Source of the DNA: Stenotrophomonas rhizophila
GTDB lineage: Bacteria > Pseudomonadota > Gammaproteobacteria > Xanthomonadales > Xanthomonadaceae
DNA length: 64,000 bases
NCBI RefSeq assembly: GCF_007667275.1
Contig: NZ_VDQT01000005.1
Location: 62,001-126,000, forward strand
Direction of reading: 5' to 3'
This document shows positions 20,764-28,753 of this stretch, piece by piece. Under the pieces are notes generated by a model, which worked only from the letters and a program-made list of their open reading frames with translations, ran no database searches and was not told where the DNA came from. The position numbers were made by a program, and so were the translations under genes. How positions within the stretch are numbered: the first letter of the stretch is position 1; each line of letters starts with the position of its first letter.

Positions 20764-22284
20764 TCATTCCTTGGAGATGTCGTCTGGCAGATTCTTGATA
20801 AGCTCAGGGTAGAGGTCGAACGGCTCAGTGCGTAGAAGCTGGAGCTTCGCCATGTTGGGTGCCATTCCCTTTCTCCCCACAAGACTTCGATAGAATACGT
20901 CCAGGACCTCACGAACGGAGTCAGTTGGCTCGCCTGTGAAGCCACCCTTCGCGTGCTCCCCGCTTTCTGCGGCCTCGAGCCAGATCCTCTGAACCGGAAT
21001 TGTTTCTTCGAGGACGCGTAGCATCGCTTCCACCTTCGGCCCAAACTTGGGGTCTTCCACCAGATCCTTCACAACGGTATGGGCTCGGTCAACGTTGTAT
21101 CGCCGGCCGGTCGCAGTCTCTTTTGATTGCCACACCGGTACAACTTCCTCGCCGCGCCGCAACGTTGAATTGGAATATGCCCGATGCAGGAACACTTTGC
21201 GCGCTCTCGATCGGGCGTCCTCAGCGAGTCGACACAGTTGGTCACGCAAAGCGGCTGGAGGATGTGCGGAAGACTTCCTGATATCGATCTTCCATTGAGC
21301 ATCGACGTCATTCGGGATGTCTAGGCGAATTCGAGCAAGCCGGTGGGACTCGTCCTTGGACCAGGATCGACCGCGCCCTAGTCCAAGCCAGCTCCCAGCC
21401 ACGAGCAGTCGCCTGCCGCGATAGACATAGAAGCCTTGCTGACCCGACCAGCCCTCGACACCGCCGGCGTCGGCATAAACCCGTGCGGCGAGTCGGTCTT
21501 TGTGGGGTAGCACGTACGCTTGGCTTGTGACCTGCGTCTTGCCCACACCAATCTTAGTCACAGGTGACTTCCAGGTCGCCGGATTGGATGAAAGGAACGG
21601 GTCCCAAGCAACTACAGCCTTTCCGTTCAGTCGTAACGACAAGGCAGGTCGGCTTCCCTCGAGGAACCTATGGAAGATCATTGCCAGATGGCGCTCCACG
21701 TCGTCCATAAGGTCAAGGAAGTGCCGGCTGCTGAAGCCCTCGGTGACGATGCGATCGAGCTGTTCCCAAAGGACCACCGTGCCACAGGCCTGATCAGCAA
21801 GCGACGCAAGGCGTGCTTCGGCGCGGGGCGCAGGCCCGTCCAAAAGGTGCCACTCGCCATTTGGATCTGTTGCGAGTACGTCCAGGTCCCATCGGAGACA
21901 GTTGGCATCCCCGTCCTTCAGGCTGAGAACAGTCAGTCGCCTTGCCTGAGAGAAGGATGCAGTTTTGAGTCCCAAGCCGAAGCGGCCTAGATCCGTGGCA
22001 CTTCGGGTGTGCAGGGGGTTTCGGTCGCCCAGTCGCATAGCGCTGAAGAGCTCTCCGCCGGTCATTCCCTTGCCGTTGTCTGTGATGGAAATCCAGCTGT
22101 CAGAGTCTAACCAGTTGAACTTGATCTCAATACAGTCGGCGCTTGCAGATATGCTGTTGTCTATCAAGTCCGCAAGTGCAGTTGCTGTTGTATATCCAAG
22201 CCCGCGAAGTGCCTCAATCATCGCATCCGCTCTGGGCGGCACATTCCTTCCTGGCGGCTTCACATTACTGCTCTGCTGCATCAT
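20764..22284 (-). CDS. GHKL ATPase (HSP90/MutL/MORC-like)
   Basis: A 506-residue ATP-binding protein with a Bergerat fold: LADLIDNSISA (N box, Asp-Asn 42-43), SITDNGKGM (G1, 69-74) and GRFGLGLKTAS (G2, 100-110). A second domain with YVYRGRRLLVAGSWLGLGRGR fits an S5-type transducer as in MutL and MORC. Such paraMORC-type ATPases are known to associate with methylases, helicases and nucleases in restriction-like operons. The start ATGATG lies inside the end of the sigma-factor gene (20-base overlap) behind GGAGAAGG, implying translational coupling of the two. Confidence 0.9.
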   Translation of the reverse strand: MMQQSSNVKPPGRNVPPRADAMIEALRGLGYTTATALADLIDNSISASADCIEIKFNWLDSDSWISITDNGKGMTGGELFSAMRLGDRNPLHTRSATDLGRFGLGLKTASFSQARRLTVLSLKDGDANCLRWDLDVLATDPNGEWHLLDGPAPRAEARLASLADQACGTVVLWEQLDRIVTEGFSSRHFLDLMDDVERHLAMIFHRFLEGSRPALSLRLNGKAVVAWDPFLSSNPATWKSPVTKIGVGKTQVTSQAYVLPHKDRLAARVYADAGGVEGWSGQQGFYVYRGRRLLVAGSWLGLGRGRSWSKDESHRLARIRLDIPNDVDAQWKIDIRKSSAHPPAALRDQLCRLAEDARSRARKVFLHRAYSNSTLRRGEEVVPVWQSKETATGRRYNVDRAHTVVKDLVEDPKFGPKVEAMLRVLEETIPVQRIWLEAAESGEHAKGGFTGEPTDSVREVLDVFYRSLVGRKGMAPNMAKLQLLRTEPFDLYPELIKNLPDDISKE

Positions 22285-24415
22285 CCTTCTCCGCAATACC
22301 GTTGACCAGTTCACCAAGACGCCGCTTTGGGTGACGCATTTTTCTCAACGCCTTGGCCTCGATCTGGCGTATCCGCTCCCGGGTGACACCGAACATCTGA
22401 CCCACCTCCTCGAGTGTCCTGTCCTCGCCGTTTATCAGGCCGAATCGATGTCTCACGACCTCTGCCTCTCTCGGTGGGAGTTGCGCCAAGCACTCGTCGA
22501 TGGCGCGCCTACGAAGGAACTCGTCAGTCCATTCCTCTGGCGAAGACGACGTATCCTGCGTGGAGGAAGCAAGCTCTTGCACGCCGTCCTCCTGGTCCCA
22601 AGAGACTGCATCGTCGATCACGGCCAACGTCTTCGCGACTTGATTCAGCGATAGGTCGCTAAGCCTGGCGATCTCCTGCGCCCGCATCGCCTGAGCGGAG
22701 TCTTCGCCACGTTCCCGGGCAACCTTGGCGATCTTGCTGACCCTCTCCATGACATGAATAGGAAGGCGTATCACTCTCGCCTTGTCACCGATTGCGCGAC
22801 TCAAGGACTGCTTAAGCCACCACATTGCGTATGTGGAGAACTTGGTTCCTCGTCCGTAGTCAAATCTGTCGATAGCCTTTAGCAGGCCGATCAAGGACTC
22901 TTGGATCCGATCCATCCTAGGTAGCGTGCTCCACGAATACATGTCAGCGACATGGACAGCTAATTTGACGTTGGCGAAGAACATTTCGTGCTCAAGCCGT
23001 GAGAGGCGGCCCAGCGCCCTACGCATAGCCAGGCTAACGCTTCCGGCGCCTTCAAACTCCTGATCAATCCGTCTGATGGTTGAGGAGGTTAGTTCTAACG
23101 CCGAAACGGCTGCCATGGCTCGCTTTCCCAAGGAATCATCCTTTGGGCTTCCTGTCCATTCAGAGCAAGCAGACGCTGCAGTCTCCAATAGTGCGAGCAG
23201 GCTTGGCCCTGCGGCGGGTAGTGGGTGTTCGTCTTCATCTGCCGGATCACCGCTACCGTCGGTCCATTCGGCTAGTGGAACGTTGTCCCCCACGCTCAGG
23301 TGGCTGATCTGACCTGTCGAGACGCGCCCGTGCTTAAAGTCGTCTGCAAGGCGGTTAATGGAAGCGGCGGCGCAAGCGCTTTCAGCGATGGCACGATATG
23401 CATCCTTGAGAGACAGGTCCAAGAGCAAGCCGATTCGCTCTTCTCCCGCGCGGTCTAGCAGCAAGGACCCTTGGGTGATCTTCCAGAAGTGAGAGCCAGG
23501 ATCATTCGTCTTCGATGCAAGATCCTGCATGAACAGTTCCAGCTCCTCGATGTCAGTGTCTGATGCTGATGAGCTGCTCTCGTAGACGTGAATGGGCGGT
23601 AGCCACTGATCGTCCTCCTCGGGAACCGCGCCGAGCTGGCCCATGATGACCGTTAGGTGATGCGATATGTCACCATCCTCAACTCCTTCGATCTCGTACG
23701 ATAGTTCCTCAATCTCCTTGGGACTGAAGCTGCCTTCGTTACGTGCCCGCTGAATCAGCCCGCTAAAGGCGTGAAGTGTGGAGCTATGATTCAGTTCGCG
23801 GATCAGTGAGATCTCAGAATGGCTCGGGAGCAGCCTTGCCAGTTCGTTCCAGTCTTCGTCCTTGTCGACAAATACGTGCCTGGAGATTTCTTCATGCACC
23901 TTTTTTACTGTCGACCAAATCTCAGGGTCCTGTACTGGCGCATCGGCGGCCACATCCACGATCCACGTACCGAAGAACCCTGATTGAAACTCGTCAGCCT
24001 CGCAGGGTGCCTCTACGCTTACACCGAGTTCCAAGTGCTGAGAGGGAATATGTGCGCCGTCGAGTCCAGCGATCTCATCTCTCCCCGGCCACACCACTAT
24101 CGCCCCGGCTGCCTCCGTTGGCTCTTCATGGCGTGCAGGGTGTTGGACATTCAGCACATGCTCTTCGATAAGCTCACATAGCTGGAGATGACCTTTGGAG
24201 GCGGCGAGCATATGCAGTGTTCGTCCCTGCTGATCGCATGCCTCCACATCACCACCTAGCTGAAGATAGCGCAATACATGCTGTGAGTCGCCGCGAAGTG
24301 CGGCGAGCCGAAGCAATGGCTTCAATGACGGGCGACCACCGCCATCCTTGGCAGTGGATTCGCCGCCAATCATCGTTCCTTCAGAGTCTGGGGATTCCAT
24401 TTCCCTTCGATTCAT
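22265..24415 (-). CDS. Ankyrin-repeat/sigma-70 fusion: RpoD-like sigma factor within the defence operon
   Basis: A 716-residue protein. Residues ~31-90 contain two ankyrin-like repeats (LKPLLRLAALRGDSQHVLRY, then DQQGRTLHMLAASKGHLQLC). Residues ~90-465 are acidic and unrecognised. The C-terminal 240 residues are a complete primary-type sigma factor: region 2 (~478-552, with RIQESLIGLLKAIDRFDYGR and KFSTYAMWWLKQSLSRAI), a region 3-like stretch, and region 4 (~646-702, LPPREAEVVRHRFGL, then GVTRERIRQIEAKALRKMR). Region 1.1 is missing. It has a strong GGGGGAG site and lies 13 bases after the methyltransferase gene. It may redirect host polymerase to the operon's own promoter, or sense and hijack polymerase during infection. 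Confidence 0.88.
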   Translation of the reverse strand: MNRREMESPDSEGTMIGGESTAKDGGGRPSLKPLLRLAALRGDSQHVLRYLQLGGDVEACDQQGRTLHMLAASKGHLQLCELIEEHVLNVQHPARHEEPTEAAGAIVVWPGRDEIAGLDGAHIPSQHLELGVSVEAPCEADEFQSGFFGTWIVDVAADAPVQDPEIWSTVKKVHEEISRHVFVDKDEDWNELARLLPSHSEISLIRELNHSSTLHAFSGLIQRARNEGSFSPKEIEELSYEIEGVEDGDISHHLTVIMGQLGAVPEEDDQWLPPIHVYESSSSASDTDIEELELFMQDLASKTNDPGSHFWKITQGSLLLDRAGEERIGLLLDLSLKDAYRAIAESACAAASINRLADDFKHGRVSTGQISHLSVGDNVPLAEWTDGSGDPADEDEHPLPAAGPSLLALLETAASACSEWTGSPKDDSLGKRAMAAVSALELTSSTIRRIDQEFEGAGSVSLAMRRALGRLSRLEHEMFFANVKLAVHVADMYSWSTLPRMDRIQESLIGLLKAIDRFDYGRGTKFSTYAMWWLKQSLSRAIGDKARVIRLPIHVMERVSKIAKVARERGEDSAQAMRAQEIARLSDLSLNQVAKTLAVIDDAVSWDQEDGVQELASSTQDTSSSPEEWTDEFLRRRAIDECLAQLPPREAEVVRHRFGLINGEDRTLEEVGQMFGVTRERIRQIEAKALRKMRHPKRRLGELVNGIAEKDDAAEQ

Positions 24416-24428
24416 TACTCCCCCGAGC

Positions 24429-26021
24429 TCAAGTCTTTGCGTGGTTTAGGATCGACCACACTACTCTCGCGATTTGTCTGGCAATCAATGGCGGAACCGC
24501 GTTGCCAACCTGGACGAACTGCTGGGTTCTATTCCCGAGGAACAGGTAGTCGTCAGGGAAGGATTGAAGTCGCGCCGCTTCTCTTACTGTAAGACTCCGG
24601 CATTGACGGGGATCCCAATGGATGAATGCATGCCCGTCTCTTGATAGGTGGCTGGTGACTGTGTTTGAAGGCTTTCCCTTGAGCTGAACTCGAAAACGAT
24701 CCGAAAACGAGCCGCTTTCCCAGTTCAAGTGATCGGGTGCTAGTTTCTTTGGAAAGTCACGGCTTGTGGGGGACTTCTTGTGCTCCCGTGCGAATTCCGC
24801 GCAGAACAGGTACCGCCCAAGGTCCGACTTCATGTGACCCCGAGTCTCATGGTTAAGAACCGAGCGCTGTAGCTTGGACTTCAGCTGATCAACATACGGG
24901 TTTCTGTCCTGTGTGTACTTGGCGGAGCTGCGCGGGAGAGCGCCGGATGGCGTTAGAGAGGTGAGCGTCGCCACCAGCTGCGGGTGTGATTTCCCAAGAA
25001 TTCGGATGAGGCGGTCTCTTTCGGACTCCATCGCCATTCTCCACTCATCCGAGTCGTCTTGCTTCCGGCTCAGTCCGCTTCTCAGTCTGGGTAGTCCCTC
25101 CAAGGCTTTCTTTACGCTGACCTGTTTAACTACGTCGAGGCCCGGAAGATCTTCAATTCCCTCGTGGACCAAGTCCTCCCGAACCCCCATGATGATGACG
25201 CGATGTCTCGCCTGCGGGATTCCGTGGCTCTCACACCTGATGATGAAAGCCGAGGGGTCGTCAGACACTAGAGCGCTCGTACGCTTCTGACCTTCTTCAA
25301 CGTGAATCGGAAGAAGCACATAGCGATCTCCGTTCTTGCCTTCCTTTTTGTCCTTTCTCAGGGCCGCAGCAGGGTCGGAAAGGTCGCGCATGATCGCCGC
25401 GAACATTTCCTTGTTGCCGACTTTGGAGGTGAGGATTCCTTTCACGTTCTCCATGATGAACACGGCAGGTGAGAACTCCGCGAGGATGCCCAAGTACTGC
25501 TTATAGAGAAAGTGCTTCTTGTCGCCTTTGGATGAGAATCCCTCGACATGCCGCTGCCGGGCACGGCCCACGACGGAGTATGCCTGGCAAGGAGGCCCCC
25601 CGATGAGGATCATTTGTTCATAATGATCCTTGACCTTGTTGATTCTTGAGTAGAGGGCCAGATTGTCCGCTTCTTCCCCAAGGGTAAGATTAAGGGCTTC
25701 GTGTTCTGCTTCCTTCCAGAGTGCTCCCCAGCGGCCGCTGCCAAAGTGCACTGCAGGCGGTAGGGCCTTACCTTCAGCCACTTCATCCAGGTAGTCGTAG
25801 TACTCTGCAGGCACCTGGCCCTCTTGCCGAATAAGAAGGCGATAGAACGCTCTTAGAAGGAGAGTTGAGTGTGCCGACTTCTCCATCTCTGCGGATACTG
25901 CGAGCTCGAAAGGGTACTGCGATTCGTCTTCGCTGGACTGAAAGCTGCTGAATCCCTCGCCGAGGCCGCCGGGACCAGCAAAAATATCAATTACGCCGAT
26001 GTGCTTAGGTACTGCGGTCAA
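24429..26021 (-). CDS. DNA cytosine-5 methyltransferase (Dcm/HsdM.C5 type)
   Basis: A 530-residue C5-cytosine methyltransferase with all main motifs: I DIFAGPGGLGEG (SAM binding, residues ~12-23), IV GGPPCQAYS (catalytic Cys 145), VI MENVKG (~190), VIII QARHRVIIMG, IX-X RSLTVREAARLQSFPDDY and GNAVPP at the C-terminus. The target-recognition region before motif IX is long. The start appears to be TTG; no upstream ATG is in frame. It heads the eight-gene operon and is divergent from vsr. Methylation probably marks self DNA for the downstream ATPase, helicase and nuclease genes. Confidence 0.93.
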   Translation of the reverse strand: MTAVPKHIGVIDIFAGPGGLGEGFSSFQSSEDESQYPFELAVSAEMEKSAHSTLLLRAFYRLLIRQEGQVPAEYYDYLDEVAEGKALPPAVHFGSGRWGALWKEAEHEALNLTLGEEADNLALYSRINKVKDHYEQMILIGGPPCQAYSVVGRARQRHVEGFSSKGDKKHFLYKQYLGILAEFSPAVFIMENVKGILTSKVGNKEMFAAIMRDLSDPAAALRKDKKEGKNGDRYVLLPIHVEEGQKRTSALVSDDPSAFIIRCESHGIPQARHRVIIMGVREDLVHEGIEDLPGLDVVKQVSVKKALEGLPRLRSGLSRKQDDSDEWRMAMESERDRLIRILGKSHPQLVATLTSLTPSGALPRSSAKYTQDRNPYVDQLKSKLQRSVLNHETRGHMKSDLGRYLFCAEFAREHKKSPTSRDFPKKLAPDHLNWESGSFSDRFRVQLKGKPSNTVTSHLSRDGHAFIHWDPRQCRSLTVREAARLQSFPDDYLFLGNRTQQFVQVGNAVPPLIARQIARVVWSILNHAKT

Positions 26022-26038
26022 GACGGAGTCTCTGCTAG

Positions 26039-26521
26039 ATGGTTGATGTAATGAGTTCGGCGACCAGGTCAGCGCTGATGTCGAGAATCAGGGCAAAGAA
26101 CACACGGCCGGAGATGGTTGTGCGCAGAAAGCTCTGGGCAAGAGGATTCCGCTTTGGCCTTCATGCGAAACGACTCGCCGGCAAGCCGGACCTCGTGCTC
26201 CCTAAATGGAGGGCGGTGGTATTTGTGCATGGATGTTTCTGGCATAGGCATCCTGATTGCCCATTTTTTCGACTTCCGAAGACCCGACCCGAGTTCTGGG
26301 ATGCCAAGCTGCACGCGAACCAGCAGCGCGACGCGTCTTCGATAGCTTCCCTGCGGGGAGAAGGTTGGCGTGTGGGAGTGGTTTGGGAGTGCGCAATCCG
26401 CCTCGATGCGGGCGAGTCGGTGCAGCAGCTGAGTCAGTGGCTTTCGGGCGGAACCCACGGCGCGGAGATTCGGGCGCGCCATGGCGCTGTCGCAACGGAG
26501 CCCTTGAATAGCATGAGCTGA
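26039..26521 (+). CDS. vsr: Very short patch repair (Vsr) endonuclease
   Basis: A 160-residue nicking endonuclease that starts repair of T:G mismatches made when 5-methylcytosine deaminates. Landmarks are ATRSALMSRIRAKNTRPE, GKPDLVLPKWRAVVFVHGCFWHRHPDC (catalytic Asp of GKPDLV, plus the zinc-binding Cys/His group) and WDAKLHANQQRD. The first ATG (26039) gives a typical MVDV start; 26051 is an alternative. Only 17 bases separate it from the divergent methyltransferase start, so each promoter must lie inside the other's coding region or very close. Pairing of vsr with a C5 methylase is the normal arrangement. Confidence 0.93.
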   Translation: MVDVMSSATRSALMSRIRAKNTRPEMVVRRKLWARGFRFGLHAKRLAGKPDLVLPKWRAVVFVHGCFWHRHPDCPFFRLPKTRPEFWDAKLHANQQRDASSIASLRGEGWRVGVVWECAIRLDAGESVQQLSQWLSGGTHGAEIRARHGAVATEPLNSMS

Positions 26522-27006
26522 GAGAGCCATTTGCGTCGTCCAGTCCTTTGTCGAAATTCGCACTCTGTCCGGGCACACCCCTTTTCCCGACTCGGGAGGG
26601 GCTAGGTAGCCCACTCCCCCAGCCTGACCAAGGCCACGGGAGAGGTGTTTGCGTGGCCACGCGGAATCATACCAGGGCATCGGCTCGCAGCGGTGATTCT
26701 TTAGTCCCATCCATCCGTTTCGGTCCGGCTCTTGACACGTCCGAGGGCGCTGCGGCTGGGTTCCGGCTCGGTCCCAAGCCCCCGTGAGCGGCGGCTCATC
26801 CCGTTCCCTCCTCCCGGTTGCCTAAGGCGTGGGACTTGAGGATGCAGCTCTTTCGTCGCAAGCCCTGAGACAGGAAGCAGCCGAATACGTCATTCATTAG
26901 GCGGTGCCAACCGAAGTGCGAGAACCAAAAGGAACAAACGATTTCCAATCGTTCGGAGCGACGTTCATGGTGTTCCCCGGAGCGTAGAAACTCCTCTGGT
27001 TAGGAA
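26522..27006. other. Non-coding junction right of the defence island
   Basis: About 490 bases without a convincing gene; the open frames here have biased composition and no start signals. A 7-bp perfect hairpin AACGATT-tcc-AATCGTT lies at 26937-26953. I see no tRNA, integrase or attachment-site repeat. Confidence 0.5.
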
Positions 27007-27149
27007 ATGTTGGACGTCCCTGTGTCGGGAGGGTGGCTAATACAACACCTCCTGAGGAAATACGCCCGCCGGATCTAGCCAGACGGTTTCTAACCTCCCG
27101 ACCCCCTTGCCATCCCGGCGAGGGGCGATCCTTACAGGAGGTCCAACAT
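27007..27149 (+). promoter_or_regulatory. Long-range inverted repeats that could mask the symE-like ribosome-binding site
   Basis: ATGTTGGACGTCC (27007-27019) is complementary, with one mismatch, to GGAGGTCCAACAT (27137-27149), which contains the Shine-Dalgarno sequence and the start codon. Nested inside is a perfect 9-bp pair, GTCGGGAGG (27024-27032) with CCTCCCGAC (27094-27102). A transcript starting upstream of 27007 could fold to hide the start site; an antisense RNA is the other known way to silence SymE-type genes. Confidence 0.5.
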
Positions 27150-27498
27150 GCATGCGCACTGGGACGATACGCCCTACGACGAAGACCATTCCCATCCAGC
27201 TCCTGAGCGACCTGCGGCCCCCGCCGCCGCAGGTTCCAGGCATTGCCAGCCACTCGATTTCGCCGAGGACGCCAAAATCCCCTTCATGAAGCTCCAGGGC
27301 CGCTGGCTCCGCCAGATGGGCTTCAACGTAGGCTCCAGGCTGAAGATCGACGCCGCAGAAGGCGTCATCACCATCTCCCTCATCGGCAGCCCCGTCATGC
27401 CGCAGAACGGCGTTCCCAAAAGTCTGGAGCGCAAGATCCAGTACGCGGAGGTTGAAGCCGACAAGCGCCAGCCTATCCTCAGCGGAGATCCGCGATGA
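27148..27498 (+). CDS. SymE-like toxin family protein
   Basis: A 116-residue protein. Residues ~44-78 match the SymE toxin domain (IPFMKLQGRWLRQMGFNVGS, then RLKIDAAEGVITISLI), an AbrB-like fold evolved into an endoribonuclease in E. coli SymE, which is SOS-induced and silenced by the antisense RNA SymR. The N-terminal 40 residues are acidic, His/Pro-rich and probably disordered. The start has an ideal AGGAGG site, and that site is covered by the inverted repeats described upstream. The stop overlaps the next start by four bases (ATGA). Confidence 0.8.
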   Translation: MHAHWDDTPYDEDHSHPAPERPAAPAAAGSRHCQPLDFAEDAKIPFMKLQGRWLRQMGFNVGSRLKIDAAEGVITISLIGSPVMPQNGVPKSLERKIQYAEVEADKRQPILSGDPR

Positions 27499-27716
27499 GC
27501 AAGCGCGTGGTGATGCGGGTGAAGGTGGCCGACAGCCTGCGTCACCACTTCCAGCAAGCGGCATGGCGTACCAACCAGACGCCGTCGTACCTGCTGCGGA
27601 AGATGATGATGGGCTACGTGTGGCTGGCGGACGAACCGAAGTCCATCGACCTCACCGTGGTAAGCAACTCGTGCTGGCACTCGGAGCACCTGGATGCGCC
27701 TGGGGAACAGGCTTAG
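27495..27716 (+). CDS. Small ribbon-helix-helix-like protein coupled to the SymE-like gene
   Basis: A 73-residue protein whose first 45 residues (RVVMRVKVADSLRHHFQQAA, then TNQTPSYLLRKMMMGYV) read like a ribbon-helix-helix DNA-binding fold: a basic beta strand followed by two helices, as in CopG-type antitoxins. The tail is short and lacks a clear toxin-binding region. It overlaps the symE-like gene by ATGA, so the two are translationally coupled, which is how toxin-antitoxin partners often sit. The assignment rests on pattern only. Confidence 0.6.
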   Translation: MSKRVVMRVKVADSLRHHFQQAAWRTNQTPSYLLRKMMMGYVWLADEPKSIDLTVVSNSCWHSEHLDAPGEQA

Positions 27717-27780
27717 CTCGTAAAGGGCCGGGGTGGCATCCCGGCCCTGTCGGTTCAGGCCTCGGCCTTGGTTGCCAAGC

Positions 27781-28572
27781 TCACGGTCCGGCGGCCGCCT
27801 GCTTCAAGCTGACCCAGTAGCCACCGGCGTGCTTTTGGACAACGAGCGCCTGATACGTCTTCAGCATGGTCAGCAGCTTGGCGTGGCCGTAGACCTTCGG
27901 CTTGAAGTTCGGATGGGAGTCCCTGAGGTGCTGACCTACGACCTCCAGCGGCACCCGCCCGTTGGGCACCGTAGGGGCAAGTTTCACCACGGTGGCCAGC
28001 ACGAATGGCGGGCTTTGCTTGGGTAGGGGGGCGGGCGATGCTGCCTTCTTCGCCACTGCCTTCACTGCCTTCACTGCCTTGGCCACGGGCGTCACTTTTG
28101 GTTTCGCTGGCGCAGGGGCGTTCACAGCCTTCTGTTCCTTGGGCGTCCACTCGAAGAATTTGTCACACGCGTTTCGCAAGCCGTCGGGGCTCTTGGCGCC
28201 GCCTGCAACGTAGACGGTTGCGCCGCGTTCCCTCAGTTTGCGGCACAGGTAGGCGAAGTCGCTGTCGCAGGTGACCAGGCAGAAGGTTTGGGCGCGCTTC
28301 TCCAGCAGCAGCTCCAGGGCGTCCAAGGCCAGGGCAATGTCGGTGGTGTTCTTCCTGGAGGCGTAGGGGAACTGCAGGCAGGTGGTGAACGACTGCCGGA
28401 CCAGGACCGGTTCCCAGCCCTTGTCGAGCGTGTTCGGGTTGCCGTAGCCCCGGCGAACGGTCACCCGACCGGCCTGCGCTGCCTTCTGGAGCGCGAACTC
28501 GGCGATATCCGGTGGCACGTTGTCGCAGTCAATCAGGACGGCTACGGTCGCTTCCGGGGGTTGGAGGGCCAT
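27781..28572 (-). CDS. NYN domain (LabA-type PIN-fold) protein with C-terminal LOTUS/OST-HTH domain
   Basis: A 263-residue protein. Residues ~8-145 form a NYN ribonuclease-like domain with the acidic pocket seen as VLIDCDNVPPD, NTTDIALALDALELL and TCDSDFAYLCRKLRERG. A Lys/Ala/Pro linker (VAKAVKAVKAVAKKA) follows. Residues ~190-255 match a LOTUS/OST-HTH RNA-binding domain (LAPTVPNGRVPLEVVGQHL, then ALVVQKHAGGYWVSL). The protein is probably an RNA-processing or RNA-decay factor. It stands alone; no neighbour suggests a pathway. The start ATG gives the standard NYN beginning. Confidence 0.88.
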   Translation of the reverse strand: MALQPPEATVAVLIDCDNVPPDIAEFALQKAAQAGRVTVRRGYGNPNTLDKGWEPVLVRQSFTTCLQFPYASRKNTTDIALALDALELLLEKRAQTFCLVTCDSDFAYLCRKLRERGATVYVAGGAKSPDGLRNACDKFFEWTPKEQKAVNAPAPAKPKVTPVAKAVKAVKAVAKKAASPAPLPKQSPPFVLATVVKLAPTVPNGRVPLEVVGQHLRDSHPNFKPKVYGHAKLLTMLKTYQALVVQKHAGGYWVSLKQAAAGP

Positions 28573-28669
28573 TGCATTTCCTTGTGCTGGGCCGGGGTGC
28601 CGGTAGGCGGACTATAGACAATCCCTTTGGGAGTTGCGTGGGGGGGTGGGGTTCATGGCTTCGGGGGCT

Positions 28670-28691
28670 GCCGACTAACAGTCGGCGCTAC
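28670..28691 (-). repeat. GTAG REP (SMAG-type) element
   Basis: On the minus strand it reads GTAGCGCCGACTGTTAGTCGGC. It is the only recognisable feature in the ~180 bases between the NYN gene and the effector remnant. Confidence 0.75.
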
Positions 28692-28753
28692 CGGGGTGTG
28701 GTGGCGGTACGGGGGTGTGGTAGCGCTTGGGGGCGTTTGGCGGCTACGCTGGG

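Larger units (their letters stand above)
12742..26521. other. Lower-GC accessory insertion carrying a defence-type operon plus vsr
   Basis: Base composition falls clearly below the flanking backbone: AT-rich codons such as AAT, ATA and AGA are frequent. All eight minus-strand genes run head to tail with gaps of 2-78 bases or overlaps of 20 bases, and vsr is divergent at the right end. No integrase, tRNA or direct flanking repeat was found, so it is not an obvious prophage or ICE. The individual genes are listed below. Confidence 0.75.

Noticed and set aside
12742-26521. Prophage or integrative element
   Set aside because: No integrase, excision, capsid, tail, relaxase or replication gene and no flanking tRNA; gene content is defence-like.
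12742-26521. BREX or DISARM system
   Set aside because: No PglX/PglZ/BrxC (BREX) or drmA/drmB-type genes; the Z1 helicase, GHKL ATPase and AIPR set differs from both.
26548-26787. Plus-strand frame downstream of vsr
   Set aside because: Low-complexity Pro/Arg/Gly composition, no ribosome-binding site; could be a decayed gene but nothing supports it.
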